DNA from: Desulfobacterales bacterium CG2_30_60_27
GTDB taxonomy: Bacteria > Desulfobacterota > Desulfobulbia > Desulfobulbales > CG2-30-60-27
Length of the DNA stretch: 48,777 bases
Assembly (NCBI GenBank): GCA_001873115.1
Contig: MNYK01000057.1
Coordinates: 1 to 48,777 of the forward strand
Reading direction: 5' to 3'
Part shown: piece by piece, positions 24,398 to 33,217 of the stretch
Position numbering within the stretch: position 1 is the first letter of the stretch
Layout of the letters: each line of letters begins with the position of its first letter
The notes under the pieces: generated by a model
The model's database searches: none
Seen by the model: the letters and a program-made list of their open reading frames with translations, nothing else
Told to the model about the DNA's origin: nothing
Program-made: the position numbers and the translations under genes

Positions 24398-26489
24398 GGC
24401 CCGCCACCTCGTTGCTCAGGGCGGGGTTGAGCGGCAGATGAATGATAACCTCCGTGCCTGGCCCTGGTTCGCGCTGCCGCAACTGCATGGTGCCCCGGTG
24501 CTGGGTGACGATCTGCCTGACAATGGCCAGACCGAGCCCGATGCCGTTGATTTTGGTGGTATAGAACGGCTTGAAGACCGCCGGGGCGATCTCGGCGGCG
24601 ATGCCGCTGCCGGTATCGCTCACCGACAGTTCCACCTCATCGCCACCCTCGGGGCGGACGAGCAGCCGGGTCTTCAGGGTGATGGTACCGCCAGCCGGGG
24701 TGGCCTCGATGGCATTTTCCATGAGGTTGATGATCACCCGCTGAAACTGGTTGGAATCCATACGCACCAAGGGCAGCGCCGCGCCAAATTCCTTTGCCAG
24801 GACAAGGGTGTGACTGGCTATTTCCTCCAGCAGGAAGGAGGCCGACTCCTTCACCAGTTCGTTAATGTTGCAGGCCGTGAAATGCGGAATCATCGGCTTG
24901 GAGACCTCCAAGAGGGCGTGAGTAACGCCGTCCAAGCGCTTGACCTGGCCATGGATCAGATGGGCGATATTCTGAATTTCCGGGTCGTCGGCATACCTGG
25001 TGCCAAGATACTGGATCCCGCCTTCAATGGCGTTCAAGGGGTTGCGCACATCGTGGGCAACCTTGGCGGCCACTTCCCCGAGTTCGGCCAGGTTCCGGGA
25101 CAGGTTCAATTCCTCCCGAAGCTTGTCGCGCTCGGTAATATCCTCAAAGGCCACGATAACGGGGTTTTTCCCGGATTCGGTACCAACGTGCAGTGGCAGC
25201 ACATTTAAACTGATGGTCATGGCCTCACCGGTGAGCCTGCGGACCGAGACCTCATGGCCGATTAAAGGCCGACCGTCCTGCTGATAGCGCTGGATCGCCC
25301 GCAGGATAATCCCGAAGAACTCTTGACATCGGCTGCATTCCTGCTGGATTTCCACAATATCGGCGCCGACGAGGGCTTGCAAATTGATGCCGAGCATGAC
25401 CTGGGCCGCCCGGTTATAGGCGCCGATGCGCAGATCTTCATCAAGCGAGATGACCGCGGAGGAGAGGCTGTCGAGGATCTGTTCGTGGTAGACCCGCATC
25501 TCAAGGTTGCGGCGATTGGCCTCCTCCAGTTCCTTGGCATATTTTTCAAGATACTCCTTGGCCTGCCGCATCCCGTCGGCTTGGTCCCGGAGGTTTCTGA
25601 CCATGAGGTCAAAACCATCATGCAGCCGCTCCAGTTCATCGCCGCTGTTTTTTTTGTACACCACGCACTTACGGCAGTCCCCGAGCTTCTGGGCATGGAC
25701 CCCCTGGACCTCACCTGTGCAAAAGGTGCCGGCCACGGTCCAGCACTTCTCATCCTTGTTCCCGTAGGAAGGGCAAATGGTCTGCGGGCAGTGCAACTTT
25801 TCCCAGCAATAGACATAATTGATGGGCAACTTTTTTTCTGGAAAGATGCCGGCCAGCACCTTGTAGGTTTTCTCGGTCAGCACCCGGATGGGGTGGGAGA
25901 TCAGCCGGATGATGATAAAGGCCCCGGCCAGTCCGAACAGGGCGACAAAGAAGATGACGTGCACGATGATTCTGGCCGTGGTTTCCCGCGGGTTATGCAG
26001 CAGGGTGAGCAGGTCGGTGCTGTCGAAGGTCAAGAGAACGCTGCCCAGGTATTGCCCCCCATCAAGGACCGGCGCGTAGATCACCTCAAGCCCGGCCGTT
26101 GGCATGGCGAAAGCGTAGTAGCCCTGCTCGGCATAGGCCTGCCGCGAGGTGGGACCGACCGGAATTTCTTGGCCGATCATGGCCATGTCGGTATGGGCCA
26201 CAGCCACGCCCAGGTGGTCGACAATGGCGCAATCCCTGACATTGGGTAACCCCCCGACGATGGTAGCGACCCGGTTGAGCATCATCTTGTGCTGAATGGC
26301 CAGCAGGGGCGCGACGTTTGCCGCGATGCTCCGGGCCAGGGTGATATGCGCCTGCTGGATCACCGCCTGTTCATTCAAGGCGACCAGCAGGGTGCCGGCG
26401 CCGCCGACCATGACCACAAAAACAAGATAGGCGAGGATGACCTTGACGTTGATGGAAAAATGCTGGAAAAAATATAATACCTTTTTCAT
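24390..26489 (-). CDS. Membrane histidine kinase with cysteine-rich linker
   Basis: 699 residues: TM1 (about 16-38), periplasmic sensor region (about 40-175), TM2 (about 178-202) leading into a HAMP-like stretch, a cysteine-rich segment (about 230-280, with H-C-P-Q-T-I-C-P, K-C-W and D-C-R-K-C) resembling the two-CW type, a coiled coil, a PAS domain (about 345-455, itself containing Q-E-C-S-R-C), HisKA with H-D-V-R-N-P-L-N-A and an HATPase domain (E-N-A-I-E-A, D-T-G-S-G-I, G-I-G-L-G-L-A). It phosphorylates the adjacent sigma-54 regulator. The cysteines could sense metal or redox state in the cytoplasm. Its ATG overlaps the cytochrome stop as ATGA. Confidence 0.9.
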   Translation of the reverse strand: MKKVLYFFQHFSINVKVILAYLVFVVMVGGAGTLLVALNEQAVIQQAHITLARSIAANVAPLLAIQHKMMLNRVATIVGGLPNVRDCAIVDHLGVAVAHTDMAMIGQEIPVGPTSRQAYAEQGYYAFAMPTAGLEVIYAPVLDGGQYLGSVLLTFDSTDLLTLLHNPRETTARIIVHVIFFVALFGLAGAFIIIRLISHPIRVLTEKTYKVLAGIFPEKKLPINYVYCWEKLHCPQTICPSYGNKDEKCWTVAGTFCTGEVQGVHAQKLGDCRKCVVYKKNSGDELERLHDGFDLMVRNLRDQADGMRQAKEYLEKYAKELEEANRRNLEMRVYHEQILDSLSSAVISLDEDLRIGAYNRAAQVMLGINLQALVGADIVEIQQECSRCQEFFGIILRAIQRYQQDGRPLIGHEVSVRRLTGEAMTISLNVLPLHVGTESGKNPVIVAFEDITERDKLREELNLSRNLAELGEVAAKVAHDVRNPLNAIEGGIQYLGTRYADDPEIQNIAHLIHGQVKRLDGVTHALLEVSKPMIPHFTACNINELVKESASFLLEEIASHTLVLAKEFGAALPLVRMDSNQFQRVIINLMENAIEATPAGGTITLKTRLLVRPEGGDEVELSVSDTGSGIAAEIAPAVFKPFYTTKINGIGLGLAIVRQIVTQHRGTMQLRQREPGPGTEVIIHLPLNPALSNEVAGHG

Positions 26490-27274
26490 TGAGCCCCTGC
26501 CTTGTGGTCTTCCAGGGAATCCAGAGCTTTCTGGACCAGGCTGTCCACCCCATCCAGCCGGGCTGCCATCCGTTGCAACTGAAAGGTATGCCAGTTTGCC
26601 TTGCAGTCGCGCAGTTCGCGACTGGCGAGATTCAGAAAACCACTGGCCTTGTTCTGGTTCACGCCCTGCCGGCCGGCCACCTTAAGCTTCTCTCGAACCT
26701 GGGCGATCTTCCAGTCAATACCCGCCATCCGGCTCAAGATATCCCGGGCCAGGGCGCCCACCTCGGGTAAATTCCGGTTCCCCGGGTTATGGCAGACCCC
26801 GCACAGCTTCGCAATCGCCGCCGCCCCGATAACCTTGGTCGCCATGGCGTCATGGCAGGCGATACAATCAGGGCCCGTCCCCTGGCTTATCAGGCTCCGG
26901 TAATGGCTGGAACTCTGAAAATCCAGAAATTCCCGCTTATGGCACTGGCCGCACAACCCGGGGATTTTTGTGTAATAGACCGTGCTCCTCGGATTCATGG
27001 CACCGTAAACCCCTTGATGGGCACTGCCCTTGTCGACTTCCCGGGGGTTGCCGGCGTGGCAATCCTCGCAGGCCACATGCAGGCGCGCGTGGATTGACCC
27101 CTCCCAGTCAGCATGCGAATCCCTTAGCGGCCGGGAAGCAGCAACGGCATGGCAGTCCACGCAACTGTTGGCGGCAGCGGCAGCGGCAGCCACGGGCATG
27201 AAGCAAACCGCCAGGAACGTCAGGCAGGAATGCCGGCAAACTTGCTTAACGTCGATTGCGGGTGAATCGTGCAT
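26486..27274 (-). CDS. Pentahaem c-type cytochrome co-operonic with the kinase
   Basis: 262 residues. An N-terminal export signal (F-L-A-V-C-F-M-P-V-A-A-A-A-A-A) is followed by five C-x-x-C-H haem sites: CVDCH (38), CEDCH (~69), CGQCH (~107), CIACH (~136) and CGVCH (~157). The remaining 100 residues are helical and without haem motifs. It is a periplasmic protein, possibly signal-anchored. Its stop codon overlaps the start of the kinase, an unusual arrangement that links a periplasmic electron carrier to a signalling protein. Start at 27274 has a weak ribosome site. Exact cytochrome family not identified. Confidence 0.85.
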   Translation of the reverse strand: MHDSPAIDVKQVCRHSCLTFLAVCFMPVAAAAAAANSCVDCHAVAASRPLRDSHADWEGSIHARLHVACEDCHAGNPREVDKGSAHQGVYGAMNPRSTVYYTKIPGLCGQCHKREFLDFQSSSHYRSLISQGTGPDCIACHDAMATKVIGAAAIAKLCGVCHNPGNRNLPEVGALARDILSRMAGIDWKIAQVREKLKVAGRQGVNQNKASGFLNLASRELRDCKANWHTFQLQRMAARLDGVDSLVQKALDSLEDHKAGAQ

Positions 27275-27356
27275 GGTAACTTACTTATGCACGATTATTT
27301 CCGGAAAAGCGAAAAGAAAATCGCGCCCACCTAAAGGCCGGCACCGTCAACTAACG

Positions 27357-27417
27357 TGTAACATATTGTTATAAAAGTATTTAAATATTATTCATGCGCC
27401 TTGGCAAAGGAATTGCA
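27357..27417 (+). promoter_or_regulatory. Sigma-54 promoter with upstream palindrome, driving the nonahaem cytochrome
   Basis: TGGCAAAGGAATTGCA (27402-27417) has the -24 GG and -12 GC exactly ten bases apart and matches the sigma-54 consensus closely. An inverted repeat TGTAACA-TAT-TGTTATA (27357-27373) lies 29-45 bases upstream and is a candidate activator site, although such sites are usually further away. The promoter faces the nonahaem cytochrome gene (start 27720) and is divergent from the cytochrome-kinase-regulator operon. Confidence 0.75.
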
Positions 27418-27483
27418 TAATGCATCTCATACCACGATGTGGCATACATTTTTATTTTCTCACTTCAGGTTGGGAATATCATC

Positions 27484-27675
27484 ATGGAAAAAACCAACAT
27501 TGCAAAAGGCAGGGTGCTTAAATTCCCTGGATCACCCCGCGGGGCAAGGACATTGCATCGGTCCTTCATACCGCGGGGTTATGCGCAGGGACATGTCCGC
27601 GGGAGTGTGGGCTCCAAGTTTTTTTTCAGGCCAGACCTGCCAGCGCCAACTGACCAATGCGGCAATCAGCAATAA
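27484..27675 (+). CDS. Possible 63-residue leader ORF
   Basis: Starts MEKTNIAKGRVLKFPG; basic, arginine- and glycine-rich, without a signal peptide or known domain. The ribosome site (GGGAAT, nine bases upstream) is poor. It lies in the roughly 290-base leader between the sigma-54 promoter and the cytochrome gene, so it would be the first ORF of that transcript. It could be a genuine microprotein, a regulatory leader, or simply an untranslated leader with an open frame. Confidence 0.3.
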   Translation: MEKTNIAKGRVLKFPGSPRGARTLHRSFIPRGYAQGHVRGSVGSKFFFRPDLPAPTDQCGNQQ

Positions 27676-27719
27676 AACCATAATGGACTAATCGAACAGC
27701 TTGAATCTGGAGGAATTGT

Positions 27720-30700
27720 ATGAAAAAGCACCTCGCAGTTTTGCTTTGGGTCACCTTGGGCACTGCCGTGGGCATCGCGCCGGCATGGGCTGGCAAACCG
27801 AGCGGTGGTGGCGGCGGCGGCGGCGGGTCGACCATCCCCCCCAAAAACGCCTTCAACATCCTGATGAACTACGAGTTGGGCATGCACTGCACCGGCTTTG
27901 AGTTTTCCTATTGCTGCATTCTACCACCGTACAATTCGATTCTGGCCCAGGTGGTGAAAACCGAGAAGACCAGCGGCAAGCCGAGCCTCATGGAGGCGGA
28001 TGACACTGATGGGCTTGACGCCTTGGGGCGGCCTACCGTGGTGCGCGACAAGGCCCTGGACAGCAATGGCAACTTCAAAAAATACGTGCTCCGCTACTGG
28101 CACGACGCCCAACCGCGCAACGATGGCCGCGGCGCCCCTCAGTCCAGCACCTTGATCAGCCAGGTGGAAGGCCACTCCCTGCTGATGTGGAATACCGTGC
28201 AGGATTCCGTGGCACTAAACGCCAATGGCGCCATCATCTATGATGCCAACGGTGTGGCCCAGGGCGACGGCGACTTCACCGGTCCCACCGACAACTACGC
28301 CAACGCCTGGCTGAACCATCTGTACATTTATGCCGACCTGGAGGGCAGCAACCCGACCAATTCCACCCTGGAACGCAACAAGATCCGTTTGGGCGTTGCC
28401 GGCGGCGTGGTCTATCCGCCCAACACTGGCGCGGCCCTGCATCCCATGGGACCCGGCGTTACCGGCGGCATCCCCGGCTCGAACACCCTGACCTTCTCGG
28501 GCGACAAGGGTACGGTGGTTTACACCCAGATGAAGGTGCTGGAGAACCTGCCCATCACCCTGACCTCAGCCGGTATCTGGGAGGCCTTGGGCCTGCCGCT
28601 CACGCCGTTTGAGGATACCATCAATTTCTTTGGCGACCCGGGCGCGGTGGATGAAGACACCATCCGGCCCTACGTGATCATGCGGGCCCAGCTCGAGGAC
28701 TATGCCACGGGCGCGGCCATTCTGGATAACGGCCAGCCGGTGCAAGGCATGGGCACGGCGCCCATTGATATTCCCAACTGCGAACGCTGTCACGGCATCA
28801 CCAGCATCACCGCGGTAAACAGCGCCCAGCGGAATAACCAGAGTATCGTACCCTTTGTCCAGGAAGAGATCGACTTCTGGAAGGCTTACTATAACATCGA
28901 TACGGCGGCCGGCGACTCTGACTGGTATCCGCGCATCAAGGGGGCGGCCATCTCCATCCTGGCCATCCACGATGCCCAGCACGGCACCTCCTTCACCGCC
29001 AACTGGCCGGTTCTGGGCGGCGCCTCACCGCAGAAGACCAGGCTGGGCGGGCCGTCCATCATCTGCCAGCGCTGCCATGCCGACAACGTCATCGCCGCGG
29101 TTAAATCGGCCTATAATCCGGCCAACGGCAGCCTGATCATGCCGCTCACCGAGGCCATCCACAACAACCATAAGAACAACCAGTTCGCCGATTCCCTCGG
29201 TCGGGACGGCAGTTGTCAGGGTTGTCATCCGGCCCATCGGTCCGACGGCTCCATGGCCAGCTTCCCCATAGACCATCTGGGCAACAACAACTTTGCCAAT
29301 GGCGACAACCGTGACTCTTTCGGCGGTTGCTATGTAGGTCGCGATGTCCATATCAATCCCAACAAGGATACGGACGGCGCCGGCACCCCCAGCCATCTGA
29401 ACGCCATGGGCAACTGGCTCGTGACCAATGTGGCCCAGGACACCGGTGCCTGGAAGGGTATCTGGTGCACCAACTGCCACAGTCAGTTTGGCCAGGAACT
29501 GTGGAAAAAGGAGAATGTGACCGACTTGGTCCATGCCAAGCCCGGTGACGCCGGTAATGTGCGTGAGCCTAAGGCCAATGCTACCCTGGCGGATGTGGCC
29601 GCGGGTATAGGCGTAACCACGGCGCAGGCCACGGCCTGGCTCGATCCCAAGACCACCGCCGACACCTTTGCGGTCTGGGCACGGGATCCTGGTCTGTGCG
29701 GCCATGTGGCCACGCTGTTCGGCGCCCCGGCCAATCCGGCCCAAGACGGCAACGTTGCCACCATCGAGGTGAACCTCACGGCCGCCGGCAATTGCTCCAC
29801 GCCGGTGGGGGCCCCTGGCCCGGACTGTGACGGCAACGGCTCGCCGGACTTCTTCATCTGCGGCTCCGCGGATGGTGACGGCGATTTCAGCGTCCACATC
29901 CTGGATTTCTGCACTACCGGCGACTGCGTGAGCGCAGCCCAAGCGACCCTGCACACTGGTGGCGCGGCCGCCGTGCCAGTGCCCATGTCGGCCGCCACCG
30001 ATGGCCGCGACCACTGGCTGGCCCCGGGCGAACCGCACTGCGCCGACTGCCATGCCGCCCCCTATGTGGAGCAGAGCGGCAACATCTCCAACAACCCGCC
30101 CTTCAACTACCCGAAGAAGGCATCGCTGTTCCGTTACACCAAGGGCCATCAGGGTATCACCTGTCAGGGTTGCCATGAGTCCACCCATGGTCTCTATCCC
30201 GTGACCCCGACGATTGACACCACAACCTATGCCCAGGCGGCCAGCCTGAACACCGACAGTTCCCACGGGCCGCTCAAGTGCAACGCCTGCCATAATGCCA
30301 CCGCCAACGGGGTGGAAAAGTCTGTGGGCAATCTCACGTACAATGGCACCAGCATCGGCACGGACTTTGATGCGGCGGTTTCCTGGGCCCACACCTACAC
30401 CGATGAGGCCGACCCGCGCACGAGCATCTGCCTGCGTTGCCATGGCGACAATTCCAGCAAGATATCCTCCACCGACGGCAAATGGACAACCCATGCCAAG
30501 TCGGGCCGGGTATCGAGGAACGCCATGGACAAGGTGGAGAAGCTGCAGCTTGGCCATGTGGCCGGTGATCAGGCCTTTGAGAACCCCTACACCACCCTGT
30601 GCGTCACCTGCCATAGTAACCGGCAGGCAACCTTGAAGAAAAAAGGTTGCACCACCAGATGGAAGAAGCACCTGGTGGAGGGACGGGCCTCGGAGTCAGT

Positions 30701-30749
30701 GTGGGAGGCCATTTCCAAGGAAAATACCGGTAGCACCTGCGGTTACTGA
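27720..30749 (+). CDS. Nonahaem c-type cytochrome, secreted
   Basis: 1009 residues. A clear signal peptide ends A-W-A at about residue 24, followed by a poly-glycine linker. The N-terminal ~330 residues have no haem motif but contain a conserved-looking M-N-Y-E-L-G-M-H-C-T-G-F and F-S-Y-C-C-I-L-P-P-Y-N. Nine C-x-x-C-H sites follow near residues 352, 447, 497, 581, 772, 813, 852, 902 and 959. Extra cysteines and D-G-N-G-S-P-D / D-G-D-G-D-F-S stretches (about 700-725) look like calcium-binding loops. This suggests an extracytoplasmic, perhaps cell-surface, electron-transfer protein; no lipobox is present. GGAGGAATT precedes the ATG. Next in the operon is a prolyl isomerase. Confidence 0.85.
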   Translation: MKKHLAVLLWVTLGTAVGIAPAWAGKPSGGGGGGGGSTIPPKNAFNILMNYELGMHCTGFEFSYCCILPPYNSILAQVVKTEKTSGKPSLMEADDTDGLDALGRPTVVRDKALDSNGNFKKYVLRYWHDAQPRNDGRGAPQSSTLISQVEGHSLLMWNTVQDSVALNANGAIIYDANGVAQGDGDFTGPTDNYANAWLNHLYIYADLEGSNPTNSTLERNKIRLGVAGGVVYPPNTGAALHPMGPGVTGGIPGSNTLTFSGDKGTVVYTQMKVLENLPITLTSAGIWEALGLPLTPFEDTINFFGDPGAVDEDTIRPYVIMRAQLEDYATGAAILDNGQPVQGMGTAPIDIPNCERCHGITSITAVNSAQRNNQSIVPFVQEEIDFWKAYYNIDTAAGDSDWYPRIKGAAISILAIHDAQHGTSFTANWPVLGGASPQKTRLGGPSIICQRCHADNVIAAVKSAYNPANGSLIMPLTEAIHNNHKNNQFADSLGRDGSCQGCHPAHRSDGSMASFPIDHLGNNNFANGDNRDSFGGCYVGRDVHINPNKDTDGAGTPSHLNAMGNWLVTNVAQDTGAWKGIWCTNCHSQFGQELWKKENVTDLVHAKPGDAGNVREPKANATLADVAAGIGVTTAQATAWLDPKTTADTFAVWARDPGLCGHVATLFGAPANPAQDGNVATIEVNLTAAGNCSTPVGAPGPDCDGNGSPDFFICGSADGDGDFSVHILDFCTTGDCVSAAQATLHTGGAAAVPVPMSAATDGRDHWLAPGEPHCADCHAAPYVEQSGNISNNPPFNYPKKASLFRYTKGHQGITCQGCHESTHGLYPVTPTIDTTTYAQAASLNTDSSHGPLKCNACHNATANGVEKSVGNLTYNGTSIGTDFDAAVSWAHTYTDEADPRTSICLRCHGDNSSKISSTDGKWTTHAKSGRVSRNAMDKVEKLQLGHVAGDQAFENPYTTLCVTCHSNRQATLKKKGCTTRWKKHLVEGRASESVWEAISKENTGSTCGY

Positions 30750-30779
30750 CGATGCTACGGTTTACCCATTAACCTGAAC

Positions 30780-30806
30780 GCCTGGAGGGGACCATCCCCT
30801 CCAGGC
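30780..30806 (+). other. Intra-operon hairpin
   Basis: GCCTGGAGGGG and CCCCTCCAGGC form a perfect 11-bp stem with loop ACCAT, 31 bases after the cytochrome stop. There is no T-run, so it is not a standard terminator. It more likely protects the 3' end of the cytochrome message or reduces downstream expression. Confidence 0.65.
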
Positions 30807-30886
30807 CCTTACCTCGCGCGCCCAGCAAACAAAAAGGGCGCATTGCAGAAAGGCATGTCGTGACCATGTGGAGGCAGAGAAAAATA

Positions 30887-32275
30887 ATGAAGAAAGTCTG
30901 TTGTGGAATCGTGATACTGCTGCTGGCCCTGGCGGGCGCGGCTGCTCATGCGGTGGACCCGCAAAAATCGGATGACGTTATTGCCAAGGTCGGCGATCAG
31001 ACGATCACCCTCTCCCAGATTGACACCATCATCAACAGTTCCTCATTCGTAGGGATGGACATACCCCAGGTCGGCACCCCGGAGCGGGAACGGGCCCGGC
31101 TCGTTACCCTGGACAAAATGATCTCGGCCAATCTGCTCTACCTGGATGCCAAAAAGGCAAAGATGGATAACGAGCCCGGCTTCCAGGCCGAGGCGGATCG
31201 TTTTGCCAAGGGTATCCTGGCCGGCCTCTATCGGAGCAAGGCTCTGGTCGGTGAGATCGAGGTCAGCGAGGCCGAGGTCCAGGATTTTATCAAAAAGAAT
31301 TTCAAGGATGACGTGGAGATTACCGACGACCTCAAGCTGGCCGCCGAGGCCATGATTCGCAAGGACAGGCACAAGGTCCGCACAAGCGATATGCGGCAAC
31401 GGCTGCGGACCGGCACCACGGTGACCGTAAAGCAGGAAAAATTGGCCCCCGAGGACGACGCCGGGCGCAAGGACGATCAGGTCATTGCGACCATAGGCCG
31501 ACAACCGGTAACCTGGGGCGAGGCCAAGGACGTGCTCACCACGGCGGACGCGGCTAAAACCCTGGCCGAGCGCCTGGACCTCCTGGACCATTTTCTCGAT
31601 GAACAGCTCATGACTCAAAAGGCCATGCAGCTCGGGCTTAACAAGGACGAGGTCTTCCTGGAGCGCATGGCTGAATTCAAGAAGGCCCGGCTGGTCAATA
31701 TGCGGCGCGGCCAACTGATCGCCGGCCTGGAGCCGGACCAGCAGACCCTGCAGGCCTTTTACGAGGCCAACAAGCAGAGAATCATCCATCCGGAATCCCG
31801 TGAGATCCAGATGGTTGTTCTGAAAACCGAGAAAGAGGCCAAGAAGGTTCTGGCCAGGATCAAGGCCGGCAAACTCACCATCCATGAGGCGGCCGCCCAG
31901 TACTCGATTGACCCGAATGTCAAGAAAACGTTAGGGGTAATCGGCTGGGTCGCCAAGGGCACCGGCTTCCCCGCCTTGGATAAACTGGCCTTCTCGGCCG
32001 AGAAAGACGTAATTGCCGGGCCGGTGCATACCGAGGCCGGCTGGCACCTGGTCATGGTTCATGATATCCGCGACGCCTTATATGTCAATTTCCAGGAAAG
32101 CAACACCCAGGAGCTGACCAAGCGCATGTATTTCCATGACAAGCTGAATAATTATGTAAGCAATCTGCGGCTGGAGAGCTTTCCAGTGGAGGTCTATGGC
32201 GAGGTCTTAAAGGAAAAAACCGGGGTAAAGCAGCCGGAGGCCGCGCCAACCGCCCCCAATGCTGAAAAAGGCTGA
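30887..32275 (+). CDS. SurA/PpiC-type periplasmic peptidyl-prolyl isomerase
   Basis: 462 residues: signal peptide (I-V-I-L-L-L-A-L-A-G-A-A-A-H-A), a SurA-like N-terminal helical domain beginning D-D-V-I-A-K-V-G-D-Q-T-I-T, a second similar unit (D-Q-V-I-A-T-I-G-R-Q-P-V-T near 205), and a parvulin domain (about 305-405) with I-H-E-A-A-A-Q-Y-S and G-W-V-A-K-G-T-G-F-P-A. It would act as a folding chaperone for exported proteins, most likely the cytochrome upstream. The ATG at 30887 opens the signal peptide; an upstream ATG at 30866 is possible. The strong terminator at 32347 closes the operon. Confidence 0.85.
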   Translation: MKKVCCGIVILLLALAGAAAHAVDPQKSDDVIAKVGDQTITLSQIDTIINSSSFVGMDIPQVGTPERERARLVTLDKMISANLLYLDAKKAKMDNEPGFQAEADRFAKGILAGLYRSKALVGEIEVSEAEVQDFIKKNFKDDVEITDDLKLAAEAMIRKDRHKVRTSDMRQRLRTGTTVTVKQEKLAPEDDAGRKDDQVIATIGRQPVTWGEAKDVLTTADAAKTLAERLDLLDHFLDEQLMTQKAMQLGLNKDEVFLERMAEFKKARLVNMRRGQLIAGLEPDQQTLQAFYEANKQRIIHPESREIQMVVLKTEKEAKKVLARIKAGKLTIHEAAAQYSIDPNVKKTLGVIGWVAKGTGFPALDKLAFSAEKDVIAGPVHTEAGWHLVMVHDIRDALYVNFQESNTQELTKRMYFHDKLNNYVSNLRLESFPVEVYGEVLKEKTGVKQPEAAPTAPNAEKG

Positions 32276-32346
32276 ACAACCTCGAAAAGAAAATCGAAAA
32301 CCCACCCTGCCGGCCTCCTCTCCCGGGCCAACCCGGTGGACCAAAG

Positions 32347-32377
32347 AAAAACCCCGGCTGCACAAGCCGGGGTTTTT
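32347..32377 (+). terminator. Strong Rho-independent terminator
   Basis: AAAAACCCCGGCT pairs with AGCCGGGGTTTTT around a five-base loop, then CTTTT. It lies 72 bases after the prolyl isomerase stop. With A-runs on the 5' side it can work in both directions. Confidence 0.9.
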
Positions 32378-32393
32378 CTTTTACCTGAGGGAC

Positions 32394-32485
32394 GCGGTCA
32401 GCTATCAGCGGTCAGCGAAACAACTTCATCAAGTAAGCACCTTAAGCTGAATGCTGAATGCTGAAAGCTGAGCGCTGAAAGCTGG
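32394..32485. repeat. Two degenerate heptamer arrays
   Basis: Three 7-base units at 32394-32414 (GCGGTCA, GCTATCA, GCGGTCA) are followed, after about 29 bases, by six consecutive units at 32444-32485 (AAGCTGA, ATGCTGA, ATGCTGA, AAGCTGA, GCGCTGA, AAGCTGG). They lie directly beyond the terminator, in the gap between convergent units. The rest of the 32276-32640 interval shows no gene. Confidence 0.8.
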
Positions 32486-32640
32486 ACCTTGAATCCCGTC
32501 CGGCTTATGTGGTTTCCGTATTATGGATACTAAACATCCACTGGGGAGTAGCAAAATGCAATGTTGTGCTGCATAATGATTTTTGTTCTGAAGAACATTG
32601 CGATCCGCCGCCGGCGCAGCCGGTCGGCTGCATTGCCTGA

Positions 32641-32979
32641 TTAGCCGCCGATAATTTCATTTAGCCCTTCAATGACAAGATCGAGTTCTTCTGGTGAGAT
32701 CTTCGCAATTCGCTTTCCAAGACGCTCCTGCGAGAGGGTGCGAATCTGGCTGATTTTGACCCATGACCGTTTTGGAAGAGCAGCGGCCGAGAGCGGTAGG
32801 GTCAGTGGAAATCCGGCCTTTTGTGCTTGGCTGGTAAGCGCTACGGCGATAACGACACCAGAGCGATCATTGAAAACATCTTGGCTCAGAATAAGTACCG
32901 GCCTTAAACCAGATTGTTCGTGACCCTTTGTCGGATCGAGGTTTGCCCAGTAGACTTCGCCCCTCAGTATTCTGGCCAT
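32641..32979 (-). CDS. MazF-type toxin, second locus
   Basis: 112 residues: [11 protein letters not shown] at the N-terminus, [11 protein letters not shown] near 25-35, A-L-T-S-Q and [10 protein letters not shown]. All MazF landmarks, including the arginine and the T-S strand, are present, so the mRNA interferase is likely functional. It overlaps the antitoxin gene by 16 bases. The base composition is closer to the surrounding genome than in the locus at 14.9 kb, suggesting older residence. Confidence 0.9.
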   Translation of the reverse strand: MARILRGEVYWANLDPTKGHEQSGLRPVLILSQDVFNDRSGVVIAVALTSQAQKAGFPLTLPLSAAALPKRSWVKISQIRTLSQERLGKRIAKISPEELDLVIEGLNEIIGG

Positions 32980-33206
32980 TGTTCGATTTCCCGGGAGAAC
33001 CCTTCTTCGGCAATCGCCTTTTCAACGGCCGGATCGAGTTTGGCGCACTCTCTTGCCAAACGACTCTTGTTGACTCGCGAGAGCTTTTCTTTGATGGCTT
33101 CTTGAATGGCCTTGCTTCGATTGGGAAAAACTTTGGATAATACCAGCCGATCAAGCTTGCCCAGTGTTTCTTCTTCAATTGTGATCGCGATCTTGGCTGT
33201 GCTCAT
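32964..33206 (-). CDS. Ribbon-helix-helix antitoxin, second locus
   Basis: 80 residues. The N-terminal strand [14 protein letters not shown] and following helices ([14 protein letters not shown]) form a ribbon-helix-helix; the tail ([14 protein letters not shown]) would occlude the toxin. It is expected to repress its own promoter through the palindrome at 33218-33238. GGGGGTGG precedes the ATG at 33206. Confidence 0.85.
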   Translation of the reverse strand: MSTAKIAITIEEETLGKLDRLVLSKVFPNRSKAIQEAIKEKLSRVNKSRLARECAKLDPAVEKAIAEEGFSREIEQWPEY

Positions 33207-33217
33207 ATGCCACCCCC

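Noticed and set aside
29025-30671. Long minus-strand ORF (548 codons) opposite the nonahaem cytochrome
   Set aside because: The cytochrome has nine haem motifs, a signal peptide and a good ribosome site. The opposite frame has no domain or start signal.
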